From Streptomyces tailanensis (lineage in GTDB: Bacteria > Actinomycetota > Actinomycetes > Streptomycetales > Streptomycetaceae): a stretch of DNA of 64,000 nucleotides. Positions 43,367 through 52,745 of this stretch are shown one piece after another; the stretch's first letter is position 1, and the number at the start of each line of letters is the position of its first letter. The stretch spans positions 1 through 64,000 of the forward strand of contig NZ_VTHJ01000003.1 in the NCBI RefSeq assembly GCF_008386495.1. The letters run 5' to 3'. A program made the translations under genes and the position numbers. The notes beneath the pieces are model-generated. The model was not told the DNA's origin and made no database searches. It saw only the letters and a list, made by a program, of their open reading frames with translations.

Positions 43367-44950
43367 TCAGCCCTTGCTGAGCTCCCAGAAGCGGAACACG
43401 GTCGACGCGTCCAGGCAGTACTCGAGGCCGTAGACGTTGTCGCGGACGACGGCGTACTGCTTGGCCTGCCAGATGGGGATGAGGGGGACGTCCTCGGCGA
43501 CGATGTTCTGCAGTTGGGCGTATTCCTTCTCCGTGGACGAACGCTCGCGCAGGGCGGCGGTCTTCGGGAGGAGGTCACCGGTGATGGTCTTGTTGGTGTA
43601 GTTGTTGCCCAGGACGTTGCCCTTGCCGAAGAAGGGGCCGGTGAAGTTGTCGGGGTCCGGGTAGTCGGGGATCCAGCCCTTGACGTACACGCCGTACTTG
43701 CCGTCGGCGATGTCCTTCTCGTACTGGTCGAACGGGACGGACTTCATGGTCGCCTCGAACAGGCCGCTGTCGTTGAGCTGCCCCGCGATGGCCTCCAACT
43801 CCTGGTCGGTGGAGGGGCCGTAGCGCGACGGCGTGGACCAGAGGGTCAGCTTCACCTTGCCGGTGATGCCGTCGGCACGCAGGGCCGCCTCGGCCTTGTC
43901 CTTGGAGGGGCGGGCGCCGTAGGTGTCGAAGAAGGCGGTGTTGTGGCCGGTGATGCCGGCCGGGATGATCGAGTACAGCGGTGTGGCGGTGTCCTGGTAG
44001 ACCTCGCCGACGAGGGCCTCGCGGTCGAGGAGGTGGGCGATGGCCTGGCGGACGCCGAGCTTGCCGGTGACCGGGTCGTCCATGTTGAAGACCAGGTGCT
44101 GCACCTCGGCGCCGGTGCCGTCGACGATGTCGACGCCGCTGGCGGTGGAGGTGTCGGTCTCGATGTCGGAGATGTCGGCGGCGCTGAGGCCGCGGTAGGT
44201 GACGTCGACCTCGCCCTCCAGGAGGGCCTTCTTGAGGGCGTCCTGGTCGCCGTGGAAGAGCTTGAGGGTGACGCCCTGGTTCTCGACGTCGGCGGTGCCC
44301 TTGTAGTTCTCGTTGACGGTGAAGACGGCCTCGTCCTCGCCGAAGGACTCCAGCTTGTACGGGCCGGAGCCGACGGCCTCGCCGTCCTCGCGGAGGCCGT
44401 CGGCGTCGTAGGAGCTCTCGTCGACGATGGAGCCGGCGCCGGAGGCTATCTTGCTGGGGAAGGTGGCGTCGGCGTACTTGAGGTTGAAGCGGACGGTGTT
44501 GTCGTCCGGGGTCTCGACGTTGTCGAGCATGGGGAACATGATCGCGGGACCCTCGGGGTCGTTGATCTTCAGCATGCGGTCGAAGGAGAACTTGACGTCC
44601 TTCGCGGTGAGGGCTTCACCGTTGCTGAACTTCAGGCCGCTCTTGAGGGTGCATTCGTAGACCGTGGTCCCCGTGCCCCTGAAGTCGCACTCCTCGGCGA
44701 GGTCCGGCTCGGGCTCGGTGGCGCCGTTGGGGAAGCTCAGCAGGGACTGGAAGACGTTGTTGAAGAGCAGCCAGGACCCGGGGTCGTAGCCGGAGGCGGG
44801 GTCGGTGGCGAGGACGTCGTCGGACATCCCCATCACCACGTTGGAGCCGGAGCCGCCGGTTCCCCCCGTCTCGGAGCCGCAAGCGGTCAGCAGGCCGGCG
44901 GCCAGCCCTGTCGCGATGGTGAGGACGGGCCACTGGGTGCGCATGTTCAC
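43367..44950 (-). CDS. Oligopeptide-type ABC substrate-binding lipoprotein (first of a pair)
   Basis: 527-residue family 5 solute-binding protein (DppA/OppA-like). The signal peptide ends in GLLTACGSE with lipidation Cys near residue 24 of the longer form (22 from the ATG). The SBP_bac_5 fold is recognisable from ECTLKSGLKFSNGEALTAKD, then VGSGPYKL and GWIPDYPDPDNF. GTG 44950 and ATG 44944 are both possible starts; neither has a good ribosome site. No permease or ATPase genes are adjacent, but a close paralogue lies immediately upstream. The ligand could be a peptide, nickel chelate or other molecule. Confidence 0.9.
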   Translation of the reverse strand: MNMRTQWPVLTIATGLAAGLLTACGSETGGTGGSGSNVVMGMSDDVLATDPASGYDPGSWLLFNNVFQSLLSFPNGATEPEPDLAEECDFRGTGTTVYECTLKSGLKFSNGEALTAKDVKFSFDRMLKINDPEGPAIMFPMLDNVETPDDNTVRFNLKYADATFPSKIASGAGSIVDESSYDADGLREDGEAVGSGPYKLESFGEDEAVFTVNENYKGTADVENQGVTLKLFHGDQDALKKALLEGEVDVTYRGLSAADISDIETDTSTASGVDIVDGTGAEVQHLVFNMDDPVTGKLGVRQAIAHLLDREALVGEVYQDTATPLYSIIPAGITGHNTAFFDTYGARPSKDKAEAALRADGITGKVKLTLWSTPSRYGPSTDQELEAIAGQLNDSGLFEATMKSVPFDQYEKDIADGKYGVYVKGWIPDYPDPDNFTGPFFGKGNVLGNNYTNKTITGDLLPKTAALRERSSTEKEYAQLQNIVAEDVPLIPIWQAKQYAVVRDNVYGLEYCLDASTVFRFWELSKG

Positions 44951-45033
44951 GTATGAGTGCCTTGGTGTCGTCGGGTGGTGTCTTACGACGCGCCGGGCTC
45001 CCCCGGGGACCAGCGCGTAGGGGTGAGGTCGGG

Positions 45034-46638
45034 TCAGTTGCCCATGCCGCGGCCGAGTTCCCACAGTTGGAGCGTCGAGGCGGAGTTGAGGGCGTATTCG
45101 GCGCCGGTGATGTCGTCGCGGGTGGCGACGTACTGCTTGCCCTGCCACAGGGGCAGGAGCGGCACGTCGTCGGCGACGATGTCCTGGATGCGGGTGAGGC
45201 TCTCGGAGGCGGTGAGGCGGTCGGCCTGGCGGCGGGAGGCGGGGATCAGCTCGCCGCGGATCTCACTGTTGGCGTACGGCGAGCCGAGGAAGTTGTCCTT
45301 GTCGAGGAAGGGCGCGAGATAGTTGTCGGCGTCCGGGAAGTCCGGGAACCAGCCCATGCCGTAGACGGCGTACTCGCCTTCCTTTTCGGCGGGGCGGAAC
45401 GTCGACCAGGGCGTGCCCTTGATGTCGACGTCGAACAGGCCGCTGTCGTTGAGCTGCTTCTTCAGCAGCTCGAACTCCGTCTTCGTGGCCGATCCGTAGT
45501 GGTCGGTCGTGTAGTGCAGGGTGAGCTTCACCGGGGTGGTGATGCCGGCCTTCTCCAGGGTCGACTTCGCTTTGGGGGCGCTCGGGTCGCCGTACTTGTC
45601 GAGGAACGAGTCGGAGTGGCCGATGATGCCGGCGGGGACCAGGGAGAAGAGCGGCTCGGCCTGGGAGCCGTACACCTTGGAGACCAGTTCGCCGCGGTCG
45701 ATGACCTGGGCCATGGCCCGGCGGACGGCGGTGCTCTTCACCGGGGAGGCCTCGGTGTTGAAGGCGAGGTAGCGGATCTCCAGGCCGGCGGACTCGATCA
45801 GGTCGATGTCGTTGTCGTCGGATTCGTCGAGCTTGGCGATCTGTTCCGGCGTCATGCCGCGGGTCATCAGGTCGATGTCGCCGTTTTCGAGGGCGGTGCC
45901 CATGGCGTCGGCGCTCGCGAAGGAACGCAGTTCGACCTGGTCGTTCTTCGGATCCAACTGGCCTTTGTAGTTCGGGTTCTTGGTGAGAACGGCCTTGACC
46001 AGTTCGTTGTTCTCGACCTCGGCGTCGAGGGTGTAGGGGCCGGAGCCGTCGACCTCGAAGCCGTCGCGGAGCTTGTTCTTGTCGTAGTCGGCCGGGTTGA
46101 CGATGCCCGCGACCGGTGTGGACAGCTTGTACGGGAGGGTCGCGTCGGGGCTGTTGAGGTGGAAGATCACCTCTTTGTCGCCCTTGGTCTCGACGAGGTC
46201 GATGGTGGACAGCAGGGCGAAGACGCCGCTGTCGGCCTTGAGGGAGCGGGCGCGGTCGATGGAGAACTTCACGGCCCCGGCGGTGATGGGGCTGCCGTCG
46301 GCGAACTTCAGATCGCTGCGCAGGGTGCAGACGTAGCGCTCGTGGCCGGTGTCGGTGAAGCGGCAGTCGGAGGCGGCCTCGGGTTCGGGTTCGCCGTCGC
46401 CGCGGGACTGGACCAGGAGCGTCTGGACGGTCTGGCGGAGGATGTTCCAGGTGCCGACGTCGTAGGCGTAGGCCGGGTCGATGGGGGCCGGGGAGTCCGT
46501 CGAGGCGGTGAACCGGTCGGTGGTGCCGACGACGATGGTGTCGCCGCTGCCGCCCTCGCTGTCGGTCGCGCCGCAGGCGGCGAGGACCGGGGCGAGCAGA
46601 CCGATCACGACCGGCAGCACCAGGGTCTTGCGGTTCAT
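45034..46638 (-). CDS. Oligopeptide-type ABC substrate-binding lipoprotein (second of a pair)
   Basis: 534-residue paralogue of the downstream gene. The signal peptide MNRKTLVLPVVIGLLAPVLA ends at AACGA with Cys22 as the lipidation site. Characteristic blocks are CTLRSDLKFADGSPITAGAV, DGSGPYTLD and GMGWFPDFPDADNYLAP. The two proteins share end sequence and layout (FWELSKG/LWELGRG), so they arose by duplication. AGGAG lies 11 bases before ATG 46638. Spacing to the next gene is about 80 bp. A separate ABC importer must supply the permease. Confidence 0.9.
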   Translation of the reverse strand: MNRKTLVLPVVIGLLAPVLAACGATDSEGGSGDTIVVGTTDRFTASTDSPAPIDPAYAYDVGTWNILRQTVQTLLVQSRGDGEPEPEAASDCRFTDTGHERYVCTLRSDLKFADGSPITAGAVKFSIDRARSLKADSGVFALLSTIDLVETKGDKEVIFHLNSPDATLPYKLSTPVAGIVNPADYDKNKLRDGFEVDGSGPYTLDAEVENNELVKAVLTKNPNYKGQLDPKNDQVELRSFASADAMGTALENGDIDLMTRGMTPEQIAKLDESDDNDIDLIESAGLEIRYLAFNTEASPVKSTAVRRAMAQVIDRGELVSKVYGSQAEPLFSLVPAGIIGHSDSFLDKYGDPSAPKAKSTLEKAGITTPVKLTLHYTTDHYGSATKTEFELLKKQLNDSGLFDVDIKGTPWSTFRPAEKEGEYAVYGMGWFPDFPDADNYLAPFLDKDNFLGSPYANSEIRGELIPASRRQADRLTASESLTRIQDIVADDVPLLPLWQGKQYVATRDDITGAEYALNSASTLQLWELGRGMGN

Positions 46639-47055
46639 GCTCGTGTTACTCCTGAGCTGTGTTCCGAGACGGGTGCCGGCGGGGTGGTGCGAGCGCGTCA
46701 CGGAATGTACGGCGATGTTCTCGCGTCGAGATTAGCCCGCTTGATCGAAGTGGCCCGCGCGCACCGGAGTCGGGGTCCCCTCACGCTGTGAAACCGGGTG
46801 CGAACGGAAATGGTGTAGCCCCCACGGAATGTTTGGGTGCACCCTTCACCAATCGGGACACAAGGGCGCGCCGAGCGCCCCTGAACGCGGGGATTGGGCG
46901 CCCCTGAAGGTAGCCTGGAGCCCTTTTCGAGTGGTAAATGTCACAGCCGGAAAGGGCTTCCCAGATGCGGGAATTCAGTCATTCCCGGCCGACTGTTCGG
47001 CCGACTGAATTTCCCGGGCCGAGGCCTGTCGGCGATCTTGGAATTTATTGCACTT
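46639..47055. other. 417-bp intergenic region
   Basis: This gap between the second binding-protein start and the HAD stop holds a terminator at 46969-47015 and presumably the promoter of the binding-protein pair. The region from 46800 to 46960 is less GC-rich and I see no coding frame with family-like features in it. Confidence 0.5.
46969..47015. terminator. Nested hairpin downstream of the HAD gene
   Basis: GGGAATTCAGTC (46969-46980) pairs with GACTGAATTTCCC (47003-47015) with a one-base bulge, and inside it GGCCGA pairs with TCGGCC around CTGT. It lies about 40 bp past the HAD stop on the minus strand. Confidence 0.75.
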
Positions 47056-47760
47056 TCAATTGACCGAGGCCGCCATCAGCCCGCGCAGGAATGACAGATC
47101 GACCTCTTCCAGCGAGGTCACGACGGTGCGCCGGGCGGCGGGGGTGATGGGGGCCACGGACGGGACGGCGACCACATGGCAGCCCGCGGCCTCGGCGGCG
47201 GCGACACCGGTCGCGGTGTCCTCGATGACCGCGCATCTGGCCGGGTCCGCGCCCAGCCCGGCGGCCGCCAGAAGATAGGGGTCGGGGTGCGGCTTGGTCC
47301 GCTCCACCTCGTCGCCGGCGACCGTCAGCGCGAAGTGCTGGGGGCCGAGGGAGGTCAGGACGCGGTCGATGATGCGCCGGTGCGAGGCGGAGACCAGAGC
47401 GGTGGGGATGCCGTGCGCGGCGAGTTCGGCGAGGAGTCTGGCCGCGCCGGGCATCAGCGGCAGGGCGTGGCCGATACGGGCCTCGAAGCCGTCGTTGAGG
47501 AGCACGGACAGCTCGGCGAGGGTGATGTCGGCGCCGGTGGCCTCGATGAGGAAGCCCGCGCTGCGGCTCATGGGGCCGCCCACCACGACATGGCGCCAGG
47601 TCTCGTCGAGAGTGTGGCCGAGGCCGGCGAAGATCTCGACCTCCACGTCCCACCAGAAGCCCTCGGTGTCCACCAGGGTGCCGTCCATGTCGAGGAGCAC
47701 GGCCTGAAGAGCGGAGCCTTCGGCCGTACGGGTTCCGAGCGCGGGGATCGTCGTGGTCAT
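47056..47760 (-). CDS. HAD-superfamily hydrolase
   Basis: 234-residue phosphatase or phosphoglucomutase-like hydrolase. Motif I is LLDMDGTLVD (Asp24, Asp26), motif II is SASH, motif III is the Lys in RTKPHPDPY, and motif IV is the IEDTATG acidic pair. A helical cap at about 35-105 places it in subclass I, like beta-phosphoglucomutases and sugar phosphatases. The substrate is unknown. AAGGAGG lies 8 bases before ATG 47760. It lies downstream of metH, with a strong hairpin between, so it is probably a separate unit. Confidence 0.92.
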   Translation of the reverse strand: MTTTIPALGTRTAEGSALQAVLLDMDGTLVDTEGFWWDVEVEIFAGLGHTLDETWRHVVVGGPMSRSAGFLIEATGADITLAELSVLLNDGFEARIGHALPLMPGAARLLAELAAHGIPTALVSASHRRIIDRVLTSLGPQHFALTVAGDEVERTKPHPDPYLLAAAGLGADPARCAVIEDTATGVAAAEAAGCHVVAVPSVAPITPAARRTVVTSLEEVDLSFLRGLMAASVN

Positions 47761-47784
47761 CCGGCGCACCTCCTTGTGGGGCGA

Positions 47785-47817
47785 GCAGGCCGGTTCCCGG
47801 ATGGGGAACCGGCCTGC
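47785..47817. terminator. Terminator between metH and the HAD gene
   Basis: GCAGGCCGGTTCCC (47785-47798) and its perfect complement (47804-47817) with a 5-base loop give a 14-bp stem about 115 bp past the metH stop on the minus strand, ahead of the HAD gene. Confidence 0.9.
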
Positions 47818-47932
47818 GGTGGATCGACCAGTGTACGACTCCGCCAGGGGAAGCGCTCTTGTTTGTCGTACGAGCACGGGGGAACCCGGGGTACTTACCG
47901 GCCCCGGCCCCGGCACACGTTGAGTGACCGGC

Positions 47933-50900
47933 CTAGCGGGCGTTGAAGTACTTGGCGTCGGGGTGGTGGATCACAATCGCGTCCGTGGACTGCTCGGGGT
48001 GGAGCTGGAACTCCTCGGAGAGCTGTACGCCGATCCGCTCGGGCTGGAGCAGTTCGGCGATCTTGGCGCGGTCCTCCAGGTTGGGGCAGGCGCCGTAGCC
48101 GAGGGAGAAGCGGGCGCCGCGGTACTTGAGGTCGAACATGTCCTCGATGGCGGCCGGGTCCTCCCCGGCGAAGCCCAGCTCCGAACGCACCCGCGCGTGC
48201 CAGTACTCGGCGAGTGCCTCGGCCAACTGCACGGACAGGCCGTGGAGTTCGAGGTAGTCGCGGTAGGAGTTGGACTCGAAGAGCTTGGCGGTCTCCTCTC
48301 CGATGCGGGAGCCGACGGTGACGACCTGGAGGCCGACCACGTCGGTCTCGCCGGACTCCTCGGGGCGGAAGAAGTCGGCCAGGCACAGCCGGCGGCCACG
48401 GCGCTGGCGGGGGAAGGAGAAGCGCGTACGTTCGTTGCCGGCGTCGTCCAGGATGATCAGGTCGTCGTCCTTGGACACGCACGGGAAGTAGCCGTAGACG
48501 ACGGCCGCTTCGAGGAGGTTCTCGGTCTGCAGCTTGTCCAGCAGACCGCGCAGCCGGGGCCGGCCCTCGGTCTCGACGAGCTCCTCGTAGGTCGGTCCGT
48601 CGCCGGTGCGGGCCTGCTTGAGGCCCCACTGGCCCTTGAACAGGGCGCCCTCGTCCAGCCAGGTCGCGTACTCCTTGAGCTGGATGCCCTTGATGACGCG
48701 GGTGTCCCAGAACGGCGGCGTCGGCACGGGGTTGTCGGTGGCGACGTCGGAGCGGACGTGGCCTTCCTCGGGCCGCTCCTCGACCACCGTCTGCGCGGCG
48801 GCGGCACGGACCCGGCGCTGCTTCAGCTCGGGCAGCTTCGCGCCGGGCACACCGCGCTTGACGCCGATGAGGGCGTCCATCAGGCGCAGGCCCTCGAAGG
48901 CGTCGCGGGCGTAGCGAACCTCGCCCTCGTAGATCTCGTGCAGGTCCTGCTCAACGTAGGCCCGGGTCAGGGCGGCGCCGCCGAGGATGACCGGGTAGTC
49001 GGCGGCCATGCCGCGCTGGTTCAGCTCCTCCAGGTTCTCCTTCATGATCACCGTGGACTTGACCAGGAGGCCGGACATGCCGATGACGTCGGCGCGGTGC
49101 TCGGCGGCGGCTTCCAGGATCGCGGAGACCGGCTGCTTGATGCCGAGGTTGACGACGTTGTAGCCGTTGTTGGAGAGGATGATGTCGACGAGGTTCTTGC
49201 CGATGTCGTGAACGTCGCCGCGGACGGTCGCCAGGACGATGGTGCCCTTGCCCTCGGCGTCCGACTTCTCCATGTGCGGTTCGAGGTGGGCGACGGCGGC
49301 CTTCATGACCTCCGCGGACTGGAGGACGAACGGCAGCTGCATCTGGCCGGAGCCGAAGAGTTCACCGACGACCTTCATGCCGTCCAGCAGGGTCTCGTTG
49401 ACGATGTCGAGGGCGGGGCGGTCCTGGAGGGCTTCGTCGAGGTCGGCTTCGAGGCCGTTGCGCTCGCCGTCGATGATGCGGCGCCCCAGGCGCTCCTCCA
49501 GCGGCAGCGCGGCCAACTCCTCGGCCTTGCCCGCCTTCAGGGACTTGGCGGTGGCGCCCTCGAACAGTTGCATCAGCTTCTGGAGCGGGTCGTAGCCCTC
49601 GCTGCGGCGGTCGTAGATGAGGTCGAGGGCGGTCTGCACCTGCTCCTCGTCGAAGCGGGCGATCGGCAGGATCTTCGAGGCGTGGACGATCGCCGAGTCG
49701 AGACCGGCCTTCACGCACTCGTCGAGGAAGACGGAGTTGAGCAGGATGCGGGCGGCCGGGTTGAGGCCGAAGGAGATGTTCGACAGGCCGAGGGTGGTCT
49801 GGACGTCCGGGTGGCGGCGCTTGAGTTCGCGGATCGCCTCGATGGTGGCGATGCCGTCCTTGCGGGACTCCTCCTGACCGGTGCAGATGGTGAAGGTCAG
49901 GGTGTCGATGAGGATGTCCGACTCGTGGATGCCCCAGTTGCCGGTGAGGTCGTCGATGAGCCGTTCGGCGATCTCGACCTTCTTCTCCGGGGTACGGGCC
50001 TGGCCCTCCTCGTCGATGGTCAGCGCGATCAGCGCGGCGCCGTGTTCCTGCGCGAGCTTGGTGACCTTGGCGAAGCGGGACTCCGGGCCGTCGCCGTCCT
50101 CGTAGTTGACGGAGTTAATGACCGCGCGGCCGCCGAGCTTCTCCAACCCGGCCTGGATGACGGGGACTTCGGTGGAGTCGAGGACGATGGGGAGGGTGGA
50201 TGCGGTGGCGAAGCGGCCGGCCAGCTCGGCCATGTCGGCGACGCCGTCGCGGCCCACGTAGTCGACGCAGAGGTCGAGCATGTGGGCGCCCTCGCGGATC
50301 TGGTCGCGGGCCATCTCCACACAGTCGTCCCAGCGGCCGTCCAGCATGGCTTCGCGGAACTTCTTCGAGCCGTTGGCGTTCGTACGCTCGCCGATGGCCA
50401 TGTACGCGGTGTCCTGGCGGAACGGCACGGTCTGGTAGAGGGAGGCGGCGCCGGGCTCGGGGCGCGGGTCGCGCTCGCCGGGGGTGAGGTCCCGGACGCG
50501 CTCGACGACCTGGCGCAGATGCTCGGGGGTGGTGCCGCAGCAGCCGCCGATGAGGGAGAGGCCGTATTCGCGGACGAAGTTCTCCTGGGCGTCGGCCAGT
50601 TCCGGGGCCGTGAGCGGGTAGTGGGCGCCGTCCCTGGTCAGCACCGGCAGGCCCGCGTTCGGCATGCACGACAGCTGGATACGGGAGTGCCGGGACAGAT
50701 AGCGCAGGTGCTCGCTCATCTCGGCGGGCCCGGTCGCGCAGTTCAGGCCGATCATGTCGATGCCCAGCGGCTCCAGAGCCGTCAGCGCCGCGCCGATCTC
50801 CGAACCGAGCAGCATCGTGCCGGTGGTCTCCACCGTCACCGACACGATCAGCGGGACGTCGTACCCGACGGTCTGCATGGCCCGGCGGGCGGCGAGAACG

Positions 50901-51463
50901 GAGGCCTTGGTCTGGAGGAGGTCCTGTGTGGTCTCCACCAGCAGCGCGTCGGCACCGCCCGCCAGCAGGCCCTCGGCGTTCTGCTGGTAGGCGTCGCGGA
51001 TGGCGGTGAAGGTGGTGTGGCCGAGGGTGGGCAGCTTGGTGCCGGGACCGATCGAGCCGAGCACCCAGCGCTGCCGGCCGTCGCGTGCGGCGTACCCGTC
51101 CGCCGTCTCGCGGGCGATGCGGGCACCGGCCTCGGACAGCTCGGCGGTGCGCTCAGCGATGTCGTACTCGCCCAGGGCGGTGAGGTTCGCGCCGAAGGTG
51201 TTGGTCTCCACGCAGTCCACGCCCGCGTCGAAGTACGCGGAGTGCACCGAGCGGACGATGTCCGGGCGGGTCACGTTGAGGACCTCGTTGCAGCCCTCCA
51301 GCTGCTGGAAGTCGTCCAGGGTCGGGTCCTGTGCCTGGAGCATCGTGCCCATCGCGCCGTCGGCGACCACCACGCGGGTGGCGAGGGCCTGGCGCAGTGC
51401 GTCGGATCGGGCCCGCCCGGCGGAGGCTGTGGACGAAGGGGACGTGTGCGGCGACGAGGCCAT
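47933..51463 (-). CDS. metH: Cobalamin-dependent methionine synthase
   Basis: 1176-residue MetH. It transfers a methyl group from methyltetrahydrofolate to homocysteine through methylcobalamin. Modules in order: homocysteine-binding barrel (about 1-320, with zinc-ligand Cys residues including the GGCCGTTPEH pair), folate-binding barrel (about 345-620, AIGERTNANGSKKF), B12-binding cap and Rossmann domain (about 640-890, with the DxHxxG loop RGDVHDIGKNLVD), and a C-terminal activation domain (about 960-1176, SLGYGACPNLEDRAKIAELL) for SAM-dependent reactivation. Start at ATG 51463 with GGAG 7 bases upstream. No cobalamin riboswitch is visible in the 476 bp before it. Confidence 0.95.
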   Translation of the reverse strand: MASSPHTSPSSTASAGRARSDALRQALATRVVVADGAMGTMLQAQDPTLDDFQQLEGCNEVLNVTRPDIVRSVHSAYFDAGVDCVETNTFGANLTALGEYDIAERTAELSEAGARIARETADGYAARDGRQRWVLGSIGPGTKLPTLGHTTFTAIRDAYQQNAEGLLAGGADALLVETTQDLLQTKASVLAARRAMQTVGYDVPLIVSVTVETTGTMLLGSEIGAALTALEPLGIDMIGLNCATGPAEMSEHLRYLSRHSRIQLSCMPNAGLPVLTRDGAHYPLTAPELADAQENFVREYGLSLIGGCCGTTPEHLRQVVERVRDLTPGERDPRPEPGAASLYQTVPFRQDTAYMAIGERTNANGSKKFREAMLDGRWDDCVEMARDQIREGAHMLDLCVDYVGRDGVADMAELAGRFATASTLPIVLDSTEVPVIQAGLEKLGGRAVINSVNYEDGDGPESRFAKVTKLAQEHGAALIALTIDEEGQARTPEKKVEIAERLIDDLTGNWGIHESDILIDTLTFTICTGQEESRKDGIATIEAIRELKRRHPDVQTTLGLSNISFGLNPAARILLNSVFLDECVKAGLDSAIVHASKILPIARFDEEQVQTALDLIYDRRSEGYDPLQKLMQLFEGATAKSLKAGKAEELAALPLEERLGRRIIDGERNGLEADLDEALQDRPALDIVNETLLDGMKVVGELFGSGQMQLPFVLQSAEVMKAAVAHLEPHMEKSDAEGKGTIVLATVRGDVHDIGKNLVDIILSNNGYNVVNLGIKQPVSAILEAAAEHRADVIGMSGLLVKSTVIMKENLEELNQRGMAADYPVILGGAALTRAYVEQDLHEIYEGEVRYARDAFEGLRLMDALIGVKRGVPGAKLPELKQRRVRAAAAQTVVEERPEEGHVRSDVATDNPVPTPPFWDTRVIKGIQLKEYATWLDEGALFKGQWGLKQARTGDGPTYEELVETEGRPRLRGLLDKLQTENLLEAAVVYGYFPCVSKDDDLIILDDAGNERTRFSFPRQRRGRRLCLADFFRPEESGETDVVGLQVVTVGSRIGEETAKLFESNSYRDYLELHGLSVQLAEALAEYWHARVRSELGFAGEDPAAIEDMFDLKYRGARFSLGYGACPNLEDRAKIAELLQPERIGVQLSEEFQLHPEQSTDAIVIHHPDAKYFNAR

Positions 51464-51703
51464 GAAGGTGCTCCCTGGAGTGCGACGGCTGTCGGCTTTG
51501 CGTCTTCCCATGGAAGTCGGTGGAAGGCGCACGCCGTCAGGGTAGCCCGGCGCGCCCGCGGACGGTCAGGGGCGTCCACGGGGCGGACGAGTGTGGCGTA
51601 CACGGCGAGGTGCGGTTTACTCCGACGACGAACGGACGACAGGCGCGAGGCGGGCACGGTACGGGCACCTGACGCGCACGCGATGAACAGCGGACATGCA
51701 CCT

Positions 51704-51759
51704 AACGGGCACGGGGCGAACGCCGAACGGGCACGGGGCGAACGCCGAACGGGCACGGG
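51704..51759. repeat. 22-bp tandem repeat, about 2.5 copies
   Basis: AACGGGCACGGGGCGAACGC plus CG repeats perfectly at 51704-51725 and 51726-51747, with a third partial copy (AACGGGCACGGGCCCG) to about 51763. Looser relatives (GGGCACGGTACGGGCACCTG) lie upstream. It lies between metH and gylR. It could be a slippage product or a multi-site operator. Confidence 0.75.
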
Positions 51760-51857
51760 CCCGTCACCGTAAACACACGTGAACCACACGTGGTGGCCCG
51801 CGTGGCCGAAAAGCTGTCGCCGGTTCATTGGCGGGAGGTCGGCAACGACCGGTAGTG

Positions 51858-51888
51858 TTCGACATTGCCGAACGTTGTTGCCGAACGT
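51858..51888. promoter_or_regulatory. Candidate GylR sites upstream of gylR
   Basis: TTCGACATTGCCGAA at 51858-51872 is a dyad (TTCGRCA-T-TGYCGAA form), and a second half site TTGCCGAACG follows at 51878-51887. A near-identical dyad stands upstream of glpF (52882-52898). Occurrence in front of both transcription units of one pathway supports binding by GylR, with autoregulation. Confidence 0.7.
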
Positions 51889-51939
51889 GGGAAGTTCATT
51901 CGCGTACGGCGGTCGAAGGGGACGGAGGGCAGGACGGCG

Positions 51940-52704
51940 ATGGCACGGAACATCCAGTCGCTCGAACGGGCGGCCGCGATGCTGCGACTGCTCGCAGGCG
52001 GCGAGCGACGGCTCGGCCTGTCGGACATCGCCTCGTCGCTGGGCCTCGCCAAGGGCACCGCCCACGGCATACTCCGCACACTCCAGCACGAGGGCTTCGT
52101 CGAGCAGGACGACACCTCCGGCCGCTACCAGCTGGGGGCCGAACTGCTGCGGCTCGGGACCACCTATCTCGACGTCCACGAGCTGCGGGCGCGCGCCCTG
52201 GTGTGGACGGACGACCTGGCCCGTTCCAGCGGTGAGAGCGTCCACCTGGGCGTGCTGCATCAGCAGGGCGTGCTGATCGTGCACCACGTGTTCCGGCCCG
52301 ACGACAGCCGGCAGGTCCTGGAGATAGGGGCCATGCAGCCGCTGCACTCCACAGCCCTGGGCAAGGTGCTGGCGGCGTACGATCCCGTGGCGCACAGCGA
52401 GGTCCTGGAGGGCGAGCGCAAGGCCTTCACCGAGCGGACCGTCTGTGCGGCGACCGACTTCGAGGGCGTCCTGGACATCACCCGCGCGCGCGGGTACGCG
52501 GCCGACGTCGAGGAGACCTGGGAGGGCGTCGCGTCCATCGCCGCACCCATCCACGACCGGCGGCGCATGCCCGTCGGCGCGGTCGGCGTCACCGGCGCCG
52601 TGGAGCGCCTCTGCCGTGACGGCGAGCTGCGCCCCGAGCTGATCGCGGCGGTACGGGACTGCGCCCGCGCGGTGTCGCGGGACCTGGGCGCCGGGCGGTT
52701 CTGA
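51940..52704 (+). CDS. gylR: IclR-family glycerol regulator GylR
   Basis: 254-residue IclR-type regulator. The N-terminal winged HTH (about 1-65) contains ERAAAMLRLLAGGERRLGLS and GLAKGTAHGILRTLQHEGFV; the rest is the IclR effector domain (MQPLHSTALGKVLAAYDP is the characteristic mid-domain segment). Known in S. coelicolor: GylR represses the gylCABX operon and itself, and is relieved by glycerol-3-phosphate. Start ATG 51940 with AGGA 7 bases upstream; the frame is open back to 51865. It is followed by a terminator and then glpF in the same direction. Confidence 0.94.
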   Translation: MARNIQSLERAAAMLRLLAGGERRLGLSDIASSLGLAKGTAHGILRTLQHEGFVEQDDTSGRYQLGAELLRLGTTYLDVHELRARALVWTDDLARSSGESVHLGVLHQQGVLIVHHVFRPDDSRQVLEIGAMQPLHSTALGKVLAAYDPVAHSEVLEGERKAFTERTVCAATDFEGVLDITRARGYAADVEETWEGVASIAAPIHDRRRMPVGAVGVTGAVERLCRDGELRPELIAAVRDCARAVSRDLGAGRF

Positions 52705-52716
52705 GCTGCCACGAGG

Positions 52717-52745
52717 GGGCCGGGACGCACTGGGCGTCCCGGCCC
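52717..52745 (+). terminator. Terminator after gylR
   Basis: GGGCCGGGACGC (52717-52728) pairs with GCGTCCCGGCCC (52734-52745), a 12-bp perfect stem with a 5-base loop, followed by TTTCCC. It separates gylR from glpFKD. Confidence 0.9.

Larger units (their letters stand above)
51464..51939. other. 476-bp divergent metH/gylR regulatory region
   Basis: This contains the metH upstream region on the minus strand, the gylR promoter region on the plus strand, a 22-bp tandem repeat (51704-51759) and a pair of gyl-type dyads (51858-51888). Several open frames cross it, but none resembles a known protein. Confidence 0.6.

Noticed and set aside
47924..51772. 1282-residue plus-strand open frame opposite metH
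   Set aside because: A long antisense frame produced by codon bias; metH on the other strand is full length with all domains.
51464..51939. Cobalamin riboswitch in front of metH
   Set aside because: I looked for the conserved B12-box type sequence in the 476 bp upstream on the minus strand and saw none; only the tandem repeat and gyl dyads stand out.
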